DNA of 7,627 nucleotides from Paraprevotella sp. (GTDB lineage Bacteria; Bacteroidota; Bacteroidia; Bacteroidales; Bacteroidaceae), in NCBI GenBank assembly GCA_021205005.1, contig JAJPYK010000182.1:5840-13466 (forward strand), read 5' to 3'. Under the pieces are notes generated by a model, which worked only from the letters and a program-made list of their open reading frames with translations, was not told where the DNA came from and ran no database searches. A program made the position numbers and the translations under genes. The stretch's first letter is position 1. Every line of letters starts with the position of its first letter. Below, piece after piece: positions 1-5,460 of the stretch.

Positions 1-8
1 ATAATAGG

Positions 9-40
9 AAGAGCCGTCCTTAGGGAGCGGCTCTTTTTTT
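9..40 (+). terminator. Rho-independent terminator of an upstream gene outside the window
   Basis: Arms AAGAGCCG (9-16) and CGGCTCTT (28-35) are perfectly complementary over 8 bp, the TCC and GGA inside the loop can pair further, and the 3' arm runs straight into a T tract (34-40). The T tract is on the plus strand only, so this ends a rightward gene lying left of base 1. That gene would be convergent with the DUF4831 gene. Confidence 0.85.
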
Positions 41-43
41 GTT

Positions 44-117
44 GCCAAATTTTTCTCCGCAGATCGGAAAATCAATCTGCGGAGAAAAATTTTCCAATCT
101 GCGGAGAAAAATTTGGC
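44..117. repeat. Cluster of three copies of an 18-21 bp palindrome-forming repeat
   Basis: The unit ATCTGCGGAGAAAAATTT occurs at 75-92 and 97-114 on the plus strand and at 47-64 on the minus strand, with no mismatch. The outer copies (44-64 and 97-117) match perfectly over 21 bases including a GGC/GCC tail. The inverted copy can pair with either direct copy: with 75-92 it gives an 18 bp hairpin with a 10-base loop, with 97-117 a 21 bp hairpin with a 32-base loop, so two mutually exclusive folds exist. A diverged unit follows at about 121-130. The same unit recurs at the right edge of the window. It lies between convergent transcription units and downstream of a terminator, which suits a REP-like intergenic repeat family, not a regulator of one gene. 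Confidence 0.85.
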
Positions 118-143
118 GGCCTGCGGAAGAGGGTTTGCCGCCA
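114..143. other. Short GC-rich hairpin abutting the repeat cluster
   Basis: TGGCGGC (114-120) and GCCGCCA (137-143) form a perfect 7 bp stem around a 16-base loop that contains a diverged repeat core (CTGCGGAAGA). No T tract follows, so it is not a standard terminator. It shares its left arm with the GGC tail of the third repeat copy, so it competes with the long repeat hairpin. Confidence 0.5.
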
Positions 144-277
144 TGTCCGTACGGGTATGAATACGTGACGATAAAGGGGGACCGCAAGGGGCTTCGTTTT
201 TTTCTTGTACGGCTTGGTACGAGGCTGGCAAACGGAGGCCGTACAAACGGGGACTTCCTTGGAGAGCGGCGAAGACG
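131..277. other. Intergenic region without a supported gene
   Basis: The region between the repeat cluster and the minus-strand terminator has open frames on both strands, but they start at TTG, read through the repeats, are rich in Arg, Pro and Ser, and show no recognisable domain. I see no tRNA-like fold. The only structure I can support is the hairpin at 205-246. Confidence 0.5.
205..246. other. Intergenic inverted repeat
   Basis: TTGTACGGC (205-213) and GCCGTACAA (238-246) are perfectly complementary 9-base arms with a 24-base spacer. No T tract follows on either strand; a T-rich run (about 197-203) precedes it on the plus strand, which is the wrong side for a rightward terminator, and on the minus strand it reads as an A run. 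Function unknown; it may be a relic of another repeat or a structured 3' end. Confidence 0.45.
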
Positions 278-318
278 AAAAAGTCCGGACAGGCTGAAAG
301 AATAGCCGATGTCCGGAC
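278..318 (-). terminator. Rho-independent terminator of the nnrE-nnrD/DUF4831 unit
   Basis: Read on the minus strand, GTCCGGACA (318-310) pairs with TGTCCGGAC (291-283), 9 bp, and inside it GGCT pairs with AGCC around an 8-base loop, with a 2-base bulge on one side only. Five Ts follow directly (282-278). It begins about 40 bases past the stop codon of the DUF4831 gene, so it plausibly ends the leftward transcript. Confidence 0.85.
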
Positions 319-358
319 CGAAAGTCAATGAAACAGGGAGAAGTGTCAGACCTGCATC

Positions 359-1438
359 TTATTTTTCTTCCCCTGTATCAGTCAATTGTTTGATGGAGCC
401 GTTGCTGGAATAGAACGTGACTTGGGTGGTGTTCTTCTTGTCGAAAAGCACATCGCTTAGCACTTCCACCTGTCCGAACTGTCCCATCGGATATTCGCCT
501 TTGCAAAATTCCTTTGAGGCGGAAAATACATCGACGGCTATGCGTTCGGGGACGTTATAGTAAACCCCTTCCTCCATCTTGCTTTTCTTTTTGGCCGCTT
601 TCTCGTCTTCTACGGGTTGAGGCAGGGTCTTCATGTCTTTCAACGAGAGATAAATCGGTTCGCCTGCCAGATCGTCGTTGTCCACCACGCCTAATTTTTC
701 CGAGAATCGGAACAATATCATGCGGTCGGTGAGCTCGGTCGGCGTCAGTTCGATGGTAAACACCTCCGTGCTGGTGTCCACGGTTCCTTTGAAAAGTTGG
801 GTCAGCGCCTCCTCTTGTGTAGAGAGTTGGTCGAGCATGAGTTTGAGCTGTTCCCCGTCTTTCGGCATATTATCGGCCTCTCCTTTGATAAGGGAGGTGC
901 GGCTATCCCGTATGTCGTAGATTTCTTCGGCCGTCAGTTCGGCTGTTTTCGCGCTGCTTCCGGCCGAGAGTATTTCCTGTGTCATGTAGTCACGTGGGTT
1001 GAGATGTTTGTGAGCATCGCTTTCTTTCGGTATGGCCGGAAGCGGATCTTCCTGTCCTTCAGTGTTGATGGACAAGATAATTCCGTCGGGGGTGAGGCCC
1101 ACCAACGGGGCTACGGTCCGTTTTTTCAATTGTATGCTGTATGCTTTTTGGGGATCGGGAACTCCGTATGGCGCCATCTCGATGCTTTTGATGCTCCAAT
1201 GTGTATAGCCTTCCAGGCTGACATTGGCCAGGCGGAGGTACCGATCGGCATATTTGCCGAACTCTCCCGGAGTGTAGACTTGCTTCTCGGCCACTACGGT
1301 CAGCCGTAGGGCGGTACGGGGTAAGTAGTAGGTGACGCCCTCCACCGTAGCACCGGGTACGTACGGGTTGACTTCGGTCTGTGCGGAGGCTCCGAGGCTA
1401 CAGATCGCCAGTCCGCATAACAGGGTTCTTACTTTCAT
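359..1438 (-). CDS. DUF4831 family secreted protein of unknown function
   Basis: This 359-residue protein resembles the DUF4831 family (recognised from the conserved N-terminal stretch, roughly residues 28-70, around VEGVTYYLPRTALRL and YTPGEFGKYADRYLRL). No biochemical function is established for the family that I know of. Residues 1-19 form a Sec signal peptide: basic MKVR start, hydrophobic LLCGLAICSLG core, and an Ala-Ser-Ala site before Gln20. There is no convincing lipobox, so a soluble periplasmic location is inferred. After the N-terminal domain comes a charged, probably helical middle (about 165-215, rich in Glu, Leu and Lys), then a beta-type C-terminal half with a Lys-rich linker near residues 280-288. 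The start is ATG, 9 bases after the nnrE-nnrD stop, so it is probably the distal gene of that transcript. If translation of the upstream gene ends early at its internal TGA, polar effects on this gene are possible. Confidence 0.85.
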   Translation of the reverse strand: MKVRTLLCGLAICSLGASAQTEVNPYVPGATVEGVTYYLPRTALRLTVVAEKQVYTPGEFGKYADRYLRLANVSLEGYTHWSIKSIEMAPYGVPDPQKAYSIQLKKRTVAPLVGLTPDGIILSINTEGQEDPLPAIPKESDAHKHLNPRDYMTQEILSAGSSAKTAELTAEEIYDIRDSRTSLIKGEADNMPKDGEQLKLMLDQLSTQEEALTQLFKGTVDTSTEVFTIELTPTELTDRMILFRFSEKLGVVDNDDLAGEPIYLSLKDMKTLPQPVEDEKAAKKKSKMEEGVYYNVPERIAVDVFSASKEFCKGEYPMGQFGQVEVLSDVLFDKKNTTQVTFYSSNGSIKQLTDTGEEK

Positions 1439-1447
1439 TGTTGCTTC

Positions 1448-2737
1448 TTATATGAGGTGTTTACTTTTTTGCAGGGTCTTGAAAGCCTGCGGAAGAGCTT
1501 CTATGAGATCTCCGGCCACCATGCTTTCTTCTCCGTAACGGTCGCGTGCAATGTCCCCGGCCAGTCCGTGCAGATAAGTGCCCAAGCGGCAGGCTTCGTT
1601 GGAGTTGTATCCGCGGGCCAGCAGGGCGGCAAGGATTCCCGTCAGCACGTCTCCGCTTCCGGCGGTGGCCATTCCGGCATTGCCTGTGGGATTGATGAAC
1701 ACCCGTCCCGTCGGGGTGCAGATCATGCTGAAGTGCCCTTTGATGATGACATAGAGCTGCATCTTGATAGCCAGTTCGCGTCCTTTCGTCAGTCGGTCGT
1801 AGCTGTCGGTGCATTTGCCTACCAGACTTTCCAACTCTTTCGGATGCGGGGTGAGGATACTGTCCTGCGGAATATCCGAGATCCATTCGGGATGGTTGCC
1901 CAGGATGTTGAGTGCGTCGGCATCGAGCACGATCTCTCCGGGGTGATTGCGGATGAAAGAGCGCAAAGCTTCCGCCGTTTCTTCGTGGGTGCCCAGTCCG
2001 GGCCCCATGGCCAGCGTGTTGTATTCGTAGGTATTGATGGCTTTGGATACCCTGAGGTCGGATAAGTCGTGGCTCAGGATCGCTTCGGGCACGGTGCATT
2101 GCAGGATGTCGTTGTTCATTTCCGGCGTGTGGATCGTCAGTTTGCCCACGCCGCTCCTCAGGCAGGCTTTAGCCGCCAGGATCGTAGCTCCGGCCATGCC
2201 ATACTGTCCGCTTACCAACAGCGTATGGCCCATGCTGCCTTTGTGTGCGAAAGGTTTGCGCGGTTTGAGCATATTCTCAACGTCCTGCTCTTCAGTCAGG
2301 GTTATGCTGCTGTCTATGGATGCCAGTCCTTCGGGATGGAGCCCGATATCGAGCGTTCTCACTTCACCGATGTAAGGCTGGTTTTCGGCAAAGAAGAAAG
2401 CCAGCTTGGGCAACTGCATGGTCAGTGTAAGATCGGCCCTAACGATGGCAGAAGGATTGTTGTGCGTATTGTCTTCTCCCATCAGTCCCGACGGAATGTC
2501 TATGCTGACCGTCGTAGCCGGACAGGAGTTGATCCTTTTGACCAGACCGGCATATCCGCCGTCCAAAGGTTTGTTGAGGCCGGTCCCGAATAGGCCGTCT
2601 ATGAGAACGTCGGCTTTTGTCGTTTCCGGAAAAGAAAATTGTGAGGAGACTTCCGTGAACGTCAGCCCTTTGAGACCTTCTATTTTCTTTTTGTTGGCCA
2701 GACAGTCGTCGCTGAGCCGTCCGGTGATGTTGAACAA
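1448..2737 (-). CDS. nnrD: Open segment after the nonsense codon: most of NnrE plus a complete NnrD domain
   Basis: This is the translatable part downstream of the TGA. Its first allowed start is TTG at 2737, but that codon matches an internal Leu of the family (Y-L-F-N), so it is unlikely to be a natural start. The NnrD domain is complete. Numbered from ATG 2974, it has KGSMGH (245-250), MGPGLG (323-328), LDADALN (350-356), TPHPKE (375-380), KGH (412-414) and NAGMATAGSGDVLTG (432-446); Asp442 in GSGD is the expected catalytic base. An in-frame ATG at 2270-2272 lies about ten residues ahead of KGSMGH, right at the domain boundary, with AGGA ten bases upstream. A free-standing NnrD could in principle be made from there; this is inference. 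If the TGA is an error, this segment is simply the C-terminal 85 percent of one fused protein. Confidence 0.55.
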   Translation of the reverse strand: MFNITGRLSDDCLANKKKIEGLKGLTFTEVSSQFSFPETTKADVLIDGLFGTGLNKPLDGGYAGLVKRINSCPATTVSIDIPSGLMGEDNTHNNPSAIVRADLTLTMQLPKLAFFFAENQPYIGEVRTLDIGLHPEGLASIDSSITLTEEQDVENMLKPRKPFAHKGSMGHTLLVSGQYGMAGATILAAKACLRSGVGKLTIHTPEMNNDILQCTVPEAILSHDLSDLRVSKAINTYEYNTLAMGPGLGTHEETAEALRSFIRNHPGEIVLDADALNILGNHPEWISDIPQDSILTPHPKELESLVGKCTDSYDRLTKGRELAIKMQLYVIIKGHFSMICTPTGRVFINPTGNAGMATAGSGDVLTGILAALLARGYNSNEACRLGTYLHGLAGDIARDRYGEESMVAGDLIEALPQAFKTLQKSKHLI

Positions 2738-2755
2738 ATAAGTCAGTACGGTATA

Positions 2756-2758
2756 TCA
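2756..2758 (-). other. Premature in-frame TGA at codon 73 of nnrE-nnrD
   Basis: Minus-strand codons read AAC GAC TGA TAT ACC GTA, with no shift of frame across the stop: 2758 and the downstream frame at 2737 differ by exactly seven codons. TGA is a normal stop here, since hpt and obgE both end in TGA, so an altered genetic code is not supported. The base after the stop is T, not the C typical of leaky stops. Confidence 0.9.
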
Positions 2759-2995
2759 GTCGTTGTGCAACATGCGCGACACGGCCAGTGAATCTCCGCC
2801 GTTGTTGCCAGGTCCGGCAAAAACGATGAACCGCCTGGTACGTCCCCAGTGTTTTTTCAGTTCAGTTACGAGCGTGCCGGCGGCACGTTCCATCAGATCC
2901 ACCGACGAAACGGGCTCGTGGATGATGGTGTATTTGTCTAATTCTTTAAATTGGGCCGAGGTCAGTATCTTCATTCCGTTTATTCCATTATTCTT

Positions 2996-3022
2996 GCAGG
3001 ATAGTCTGCGCCTTGCAAACTC
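2996..3022 (-). promoter_or_regulatory. Possible promoter of nnrE-nnrD/DUF4831
   Basis: Read leftward, TATCCTGC (3003-2996) is a partial match to the Bacteroidota -7 box TAnnTTTG, placed symmetrically to the hpt box. A TTTG lies about 18 bases upstream on the same strand as a possible -33 element. Initiation a few bases beyond would leave a leader of about 15 bases before ATG 2974. The match is weak and rests mainly on the symmetry. Confidence 0.35.
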
Positions 3023-3042
3023 AAAATAAAACCATCGTTTTC

Positions 3043-3074
3043 TTTCATAATTTTCCGAGTTTGCACTATCTTTG
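3043..3074 (+). promoter_or_regulatory. Promoter of the hpt-adk-obgE-pgeF unit
   Basis: TATCTTTG (3067-3074) matches the Bacteroidota -7 consensus TAnnTTTG at all six fixed positions. The region about 20 bases upstream (TTTC at 3043-3046) is only a weak -33 element. A transcript starting near 3080 would have a leader of about 15 bases before the hpt ATG at 3095. No Shine-Dalgarno is evident, as is common in this phylum. Confidence 0.7.
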
Positions 3075-3094
3075 CACAAAATTAGCAAAAAGAT

Positions 3095-3631
3095 ATGGAA
3101 ACACTTCAGATAAAAGATAAAAAAATTGCCGTATCGATACCGGAAGCGGAGATATTGAGGCAGGTAAAGCGTGTGGCCGGAGAAATCAATCGTGATTTGA
3201 ACGGGAAAAGTCCTGTATTTCTGCCCATCTTGAACGGCTCTTTTATCTTTGCGGCTGATTTGATGCGTGAGATCACGCTTTGTTCCCGTATCTCGTTTGT
3301 GAAAGTGGCTTCTTATGCCGGTACGTCGTCTACCGGAGAAGTGAAAGAGATGATCGGCCTGAATATGGACATTACGGGATGCGATGTGGTCGTGGTGGAA
3401 GATATTATCGACTCCGGACTCACGATGAAACATATCGTGGAGATGCTGGAACGTCATCATCCCCATTCCATTTCCATCTGCACTTTGTTGCTCAAACCCA
3501 GCAATCTGAAAGTGGATCTGCACATTCCGTACAAGTGTTTCGAGATTCCGAATGATTTTATATTAGGTTATGGTTTGGACTATGACGGCTTCGGACGTAA
3601 CACACGTGACATATATACCGTAGTGGAATGA
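3095..3631 (+). CDS. hpt: Hypoxanthine phosphoribosyltransferase
   Basis: Cytosolic purine salvage enzyme that joins hypoxanthine (often also guanine) to PRPP to give IMP (GMP) and pyrophosphate. The 178-residue length is normal for the bacterial enzyme. The PRPP-binding motif VVVVEDIIDSGLT is at 98-110 with the acidic pair Glu102-Asp103. The pyrophosphate loop region ILNGS is at 45-49, and the flexible-loop region VASYAGTSSTGEV at 71-83. Lys134 (KPSNLKV) is the expected base-contacting lysine, followed by IPNDFILGYGLDYDGFGRN (151-169) as the base pocket and C-terminal motif. The ATG start sits about 20 bases after a good -7 box, and no upstream in-frame extension is needed. It is the first gene of the rightward unit and is followed 59 bases later by adk, a natural partner in purine nucleotide balance. 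Confidence 0.95.
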   Translation: METLQIKDKKIAVSIPEAEILRQVKRVAGEINRDLNGKSPVFLPILNGSFIFAADLMREITLCSRISFVKVASYAGTSSTGEVKEMIGLNMDITGCDVVVVEDIIDSGLTMKHIVEMLERHHPHSISICTLLLKPSNLKVDLHIPYKCFEIPNDFILGYGLDYDGFGRNTRDIYTVVE

Positions 3632-3690
3632 TCCTAGAGGAGTTCGTTCCGTGAGAAGAATGATTGTTTTATGTTCTATAAAAATTAAAG

Positions 3691-4266
3691 ATGAAGAATA
3701 TTATTATTTTCGGTGCCCCCGGTTCCGGCAAGGGTACTTATAGCGATGAGATTGTAGCTAAATACGGTTTGGAACATATTTCGAGGGGCGATGTGTTGCG
3801 CGCTGAAATCAAGAACGGTACGGAACTGGGCAAGATGGCCAAGGACTATATCGACAACGGACAGTTGATTCCGGACGAATTGATGATCGACATCCTGGCC
3901 AAGACCTACGATGAGCAGCCTAAGGGAAAAGGCGTGATCTTCGACGGTTTTCCCCGTTCCATCGCTCAGGCAGAGGCTTTGAAGAAAATGCTGGCGGAGC
4001 GTAAGCACGATATGGGAATGATGATCGAACTCGTGGTGGACGAAGAGACGCTGTTGGCCCGTTTGCTGAACCGTGCTCTCGAGCAGGGACGCGCCGATGA
4101 CAATGAAGAAACCATAAAGAAACGTTTCGACGTATACCACAAGCAGACAGCTCCCTTGGCCGATTGGTTCGAGAAAGAGAAGCTGCGCCGTACTTTTGTA
4201 TGGAAAGGTTCCAAGGAGCAGATGCTGGCTGAAATTTTCGACGCCATCGAAGCCGAAAACGAATAA
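3691..4266 (+). CDS. adk: Adenylate kinase, short-LID form
   Basis: Catalyses ATP + AMP to 2 ADP in the cytosol. The 191-residue length fits the short form without the zinc-type LID insert. The P-loop GAPGSGKGT is at 8-16, the AMP-domain core at 29-38, DGFPRS at 85-90 with Arg89, Gln93 follows, and RADDNEETIKKR (134-145) carries the LID arginines. Two usually conserved positions differ. The STGD motif reads SRGD, with Arg32 (codon AGG, 3784-3786) where the AMP-contacting Thr is expected, and the residue after GKGT is Tyr17 instead of the usual Gln. The rest of the active-site arginine set is present, so I expect a working or modified enzyme, not a pseudogene. The start is ATG directly before the hydrophobic first strand. 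It ends 6 bases before obgE, so the two are almost certainly co-transcribed and probably translationally coupled. Confidence 0.95.
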   Translation: MKNIIIFGAPGSGKGTYSDEIVAKYGLEHISRGDVLRAEIKNGTELGKMAKDYIDNGQLIPDELMIDILAKTYDEQPKGKGVIFDGFPRSIAQAEALKKMLAERKHDMGMMIELVVDEETLLARLLNRALEQGRADDNEETIKKRFDVYHKQTAPLADWFEKEKLRRTFVWKGSKEQMLAEIFDAIEAENE

Positions 4267-4272
4267 CGATAT

Positions 4273-5445
4273 ATGGCGGAATCCAATTTTGTCGATTACG
4301 TAAAGATCTATTGCCGTTCGGGCAAGGGCGGGCGCGGATCGGCGCATATGCGCCGCGCCAAGTATGTGCCCAATGGCGGACCGGACGGCGGAAACGGCGG
4401 CCGCGGAGGAAACATTTACCTCCGCGGCAATCGTCATTATTGGACGTTGCTCCATTTACGTTATGAAAGGCACATACTGGCCGGGCACGGTCAGAACGGA
4501 TCCAAGTCCCGTTCGTCGGGCAAGGACGGGGAGGATAAGTATATAGATGTGTCTTGCGGTACGGTGGTCTATAATGCCGAAACGGGAGAATACATTTGCG
4601 ATGTGACCGAAGACGGTCAGGTGGTGCTTCTCCTCAAGGGCGGACGCGGCGGATTGGGCAATTGGAATTTCCGTACCGCCACCAATCAGGCCCCGCGTTA
4701 TGCGCAGCCCGGCGAGCCGATGCAAGAGCTGACGGTCATCATGGAGTTGAAACTTTTGGCCGATGTCGGTCTGGTGGGATTTCCCAATGCCGGAAAGTCT
4801 ACCTTGCTCAGCGCCGTGTCATCGGCCCGTCCCAAGATTGCCAACTATCCTTTCACTACGCTTGAACCCAGTCTGGGCATCGTCTCTTATCGCGACGGAC
4901 AGTCGTTCGTCATGGCTGATATTCCAGGCATTATCGAAGGAGCGAGTGAAGGGAAAGGACTGGGGCTGCGTTTCTTGCGTCACATCGAGCGGAACTCTTT
5001 GCTTCTGTTTATGGTGCCCGGAGATACCGATGACATTCGCCGGGAGTACGAGATCCTGTTAAAAGAACTGGCCACGTTCAATCCCGAGATGTTGGATAAA
5101 CAACGGGTGCTGGCCATCACCAAGAGCGATCTGCTGGACGAAGAGCTTATCCGTATGCTTTCCGAGAATCTGCCCGAAGTGCCGCACGTGTTCATCTCGT
5201 CCGTTTCGGGAATGGGCATCGACTCCTTGAAAGACTTGTTGTGGAAAGAGCTGAACAGCGAGAGCAATAAGTTGCAGGCCATTACCGCACAAGTCAGGAT
5301 CGTGCATCAGAACAAGAACCTGAACTTCTTGCAAGACGAGCTGAAAGCGATGGGTGAGGACGAAGATATCCAGTACATAGATGAGGACCAGATCGAGGAC
5401 CTCGATGATTTTGAATACGAAGACGACGAGGACGATGAATCTTGA
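4273..5445 (+). CDS. obgE: Obg/CgtA GTPase, 50S ribosome assembly and stringent response
   Basis: Essential GTPase that binds the large ribosomal subunit and senses guanine nucleotides including ppGpp. The N-terminal Obg fold (about 1-158) shows the Gly-rich loops [19 protein letters not shown] and [12 protein letters not shown]. The G domain (about 160-330) has G1 GFPNAGKST (169-177), G2 YPFTT (192-196), G3 DIPG (216-219), G4 TKSD (283-286; Thr replaces the usual Asn) and G5 SSVSG (309-313). The C-terminal extension after residue 345 ends in an acidic tail, with 19 Asp or Glu in the last 29 residues; such tails are seen in Bacteroidota Obg proteins and are variable in the family. The total of 390 residues is normal. 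ATG 4273 sits 6 bases after adk, and [12 protein letters not shown] matches the usual Obg start. A strong hairpin lies in the early coding part. Confidence 0.97.
   Translation: MAESNFVDYVKIYCRSGKGGRGSAHMRRAKYVPNGGPDGGNGGRGGNIYLRGNRHYWTLLHLRYERHILAGHGQNGSKSRSSGKDGEDKYIDVSCGTVVYNAETGEYICDVTEDGQVVLLLKGGRGGLGNWNFRTATNQAPRYAQPGEPMQELTVIMELKLLADVGLVGFPNAGKSTLLSAVSSARPKIANYPFTTLEPSLGIVSYRDGQSFVMADIPGIIEGASEGKGLGLRFLRHIERNSLLLFMVPGDTDDIRREYEILLKELATFNPEMLDKQRVLAITKSDLLDEELIRMLSENLPEVPHVFISSVSGMGIDSLKDLLWKELNSESNKLQAITAQVRIVHQNKNLNFLQDELKAMGEDEDIQYIDEDQIEDLDDFEYEDDEDDES
4400..4428 (+). other. Perfect 10 bp hairpin inside the obgE coding sequence
   Basis: GCCGCGGAGG (4400-4409, with 4400 as its first base) and CCTCCGCGGC (4419-4428) pair perfectly around a 9-base loop. 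It encodes part of the conserved Gly-Arg loop ([10 protein letters not shown]), so much of the base choice is fixed by the protein; the symmetry may be incidental. Confidence 0.5.
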
Positions 5446-5460
5446 ATACAGACTCGGCCG

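Larger units (their letters stand above)
1448..2974 (-). pseudogene. nnrE-nnrD: Bifunctional NAD(P)HX epimerase/dehydratase gene interrupted by an in-frame TGA
   Basis: The intact product would be the two-domain NAD(P)HX repair enzyme. Its N-terminal NnrE (YjeF_N) domain epimerises hydrated NAD(P)H and its C-terminal NnrD carbohydrate-kinase-like domain dehydrates it in an ADP- or ATP-dependent step. The frame from ATG 2974 to TAA at 1448 is 508 codons, close to the 500-515 residues usual for the fused enzyme, but codon 73 is TGA (2756-2758). Before it, residues 1-72 carry the NnrE start (LTSAQFKELDKYTI) and the nucleotide motif GPGNNGGDS (54-62; the last residue is more often Gly or Ala). 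After it, in the same frame, come YTVLTYLFN, GLFGTGLNKP and SIDIPSG (about 157-163). The stop falls where related proteins usually have Gly (ND-Gly-Y), so a GGA to TGA change explains it. I chose ATG 2974 because the longer upstream extension would run antisense through hpt and has no NnrE similarity. Alternatives to a true pseudogene are a base-calling or assembly error, or readthrough. Confidence 0.75.
2995..3076. repeat. Mirror-symmetric elements in the divergent nnrE/hpt promoter region
   Basis: TGCAAACTC (3014-3022) and GAGTTTGCA (3057-3065) are a perfect 9-base inverted pair 34 bases apart. Outside them, TGCAGGATAGT (2995-3005) mirrors ACTATCTTTGCA (3065-3076) apart from one substitution and one extra base. 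Each strand therefore reads GAGTTTGCA followed by ACTATC-TGCA, directly attached on the plus strand and 8 bases apart on the minus strand. The second element contains the presumed -7 box on each side. Confidence 0.65.

Noticed and set aside
44..117. CRISPR array
   Set aside because: Copies are in mixed orientation, only 18-21 bases long, with spacers of 10 and 4 bases, and no cas gene is present.
20..328. Overlapping open frames on both strands in the left intergenic region (about 88 and 102 codons)
   Set aside because: Both start at TTG, translate the palindromic repeats and a terminator hairpin, have a composition biased to Arg, Pro and Ser, and match no domain I know.
797..1309. Plus-strand 170-codon frame opposite the DUF4831 gene
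   Set aside because: Antisense shadow of a gene with a clear signal peptide and family resemblance; no domain seen.
1461..2099. Minus-strand 212-codon frame inside nnrD
   Set aside because: It is a shifted-frame shadow of nnrD, rich in Arg, His and Pro, with no motif; the true NnrD motifs lie in the other frame.
2756..2758. Recoding of TGA as a sense codon (alternative code or selenocysteine)
   Set aside because: hpt and obgE use TGA as their normal stop in the same window, and I see no sign that a Cys or selenocysteine is expected here.
2756..3523. Long minus-strand frame extending NnrE upstream across hpt
   Set aside because: Only its last 72 codons look like NnrE; the rest is antisense to the well-supported hpt gene and its promoter. 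ATG at 2974 is the natural start.
3632..3690. Separate promoter between hpt and adk
   Set aside because: No good TAnnTTTG box or hairpin terminator is visible in the 59-base gap; read-through from the hpt promoter is simpler.
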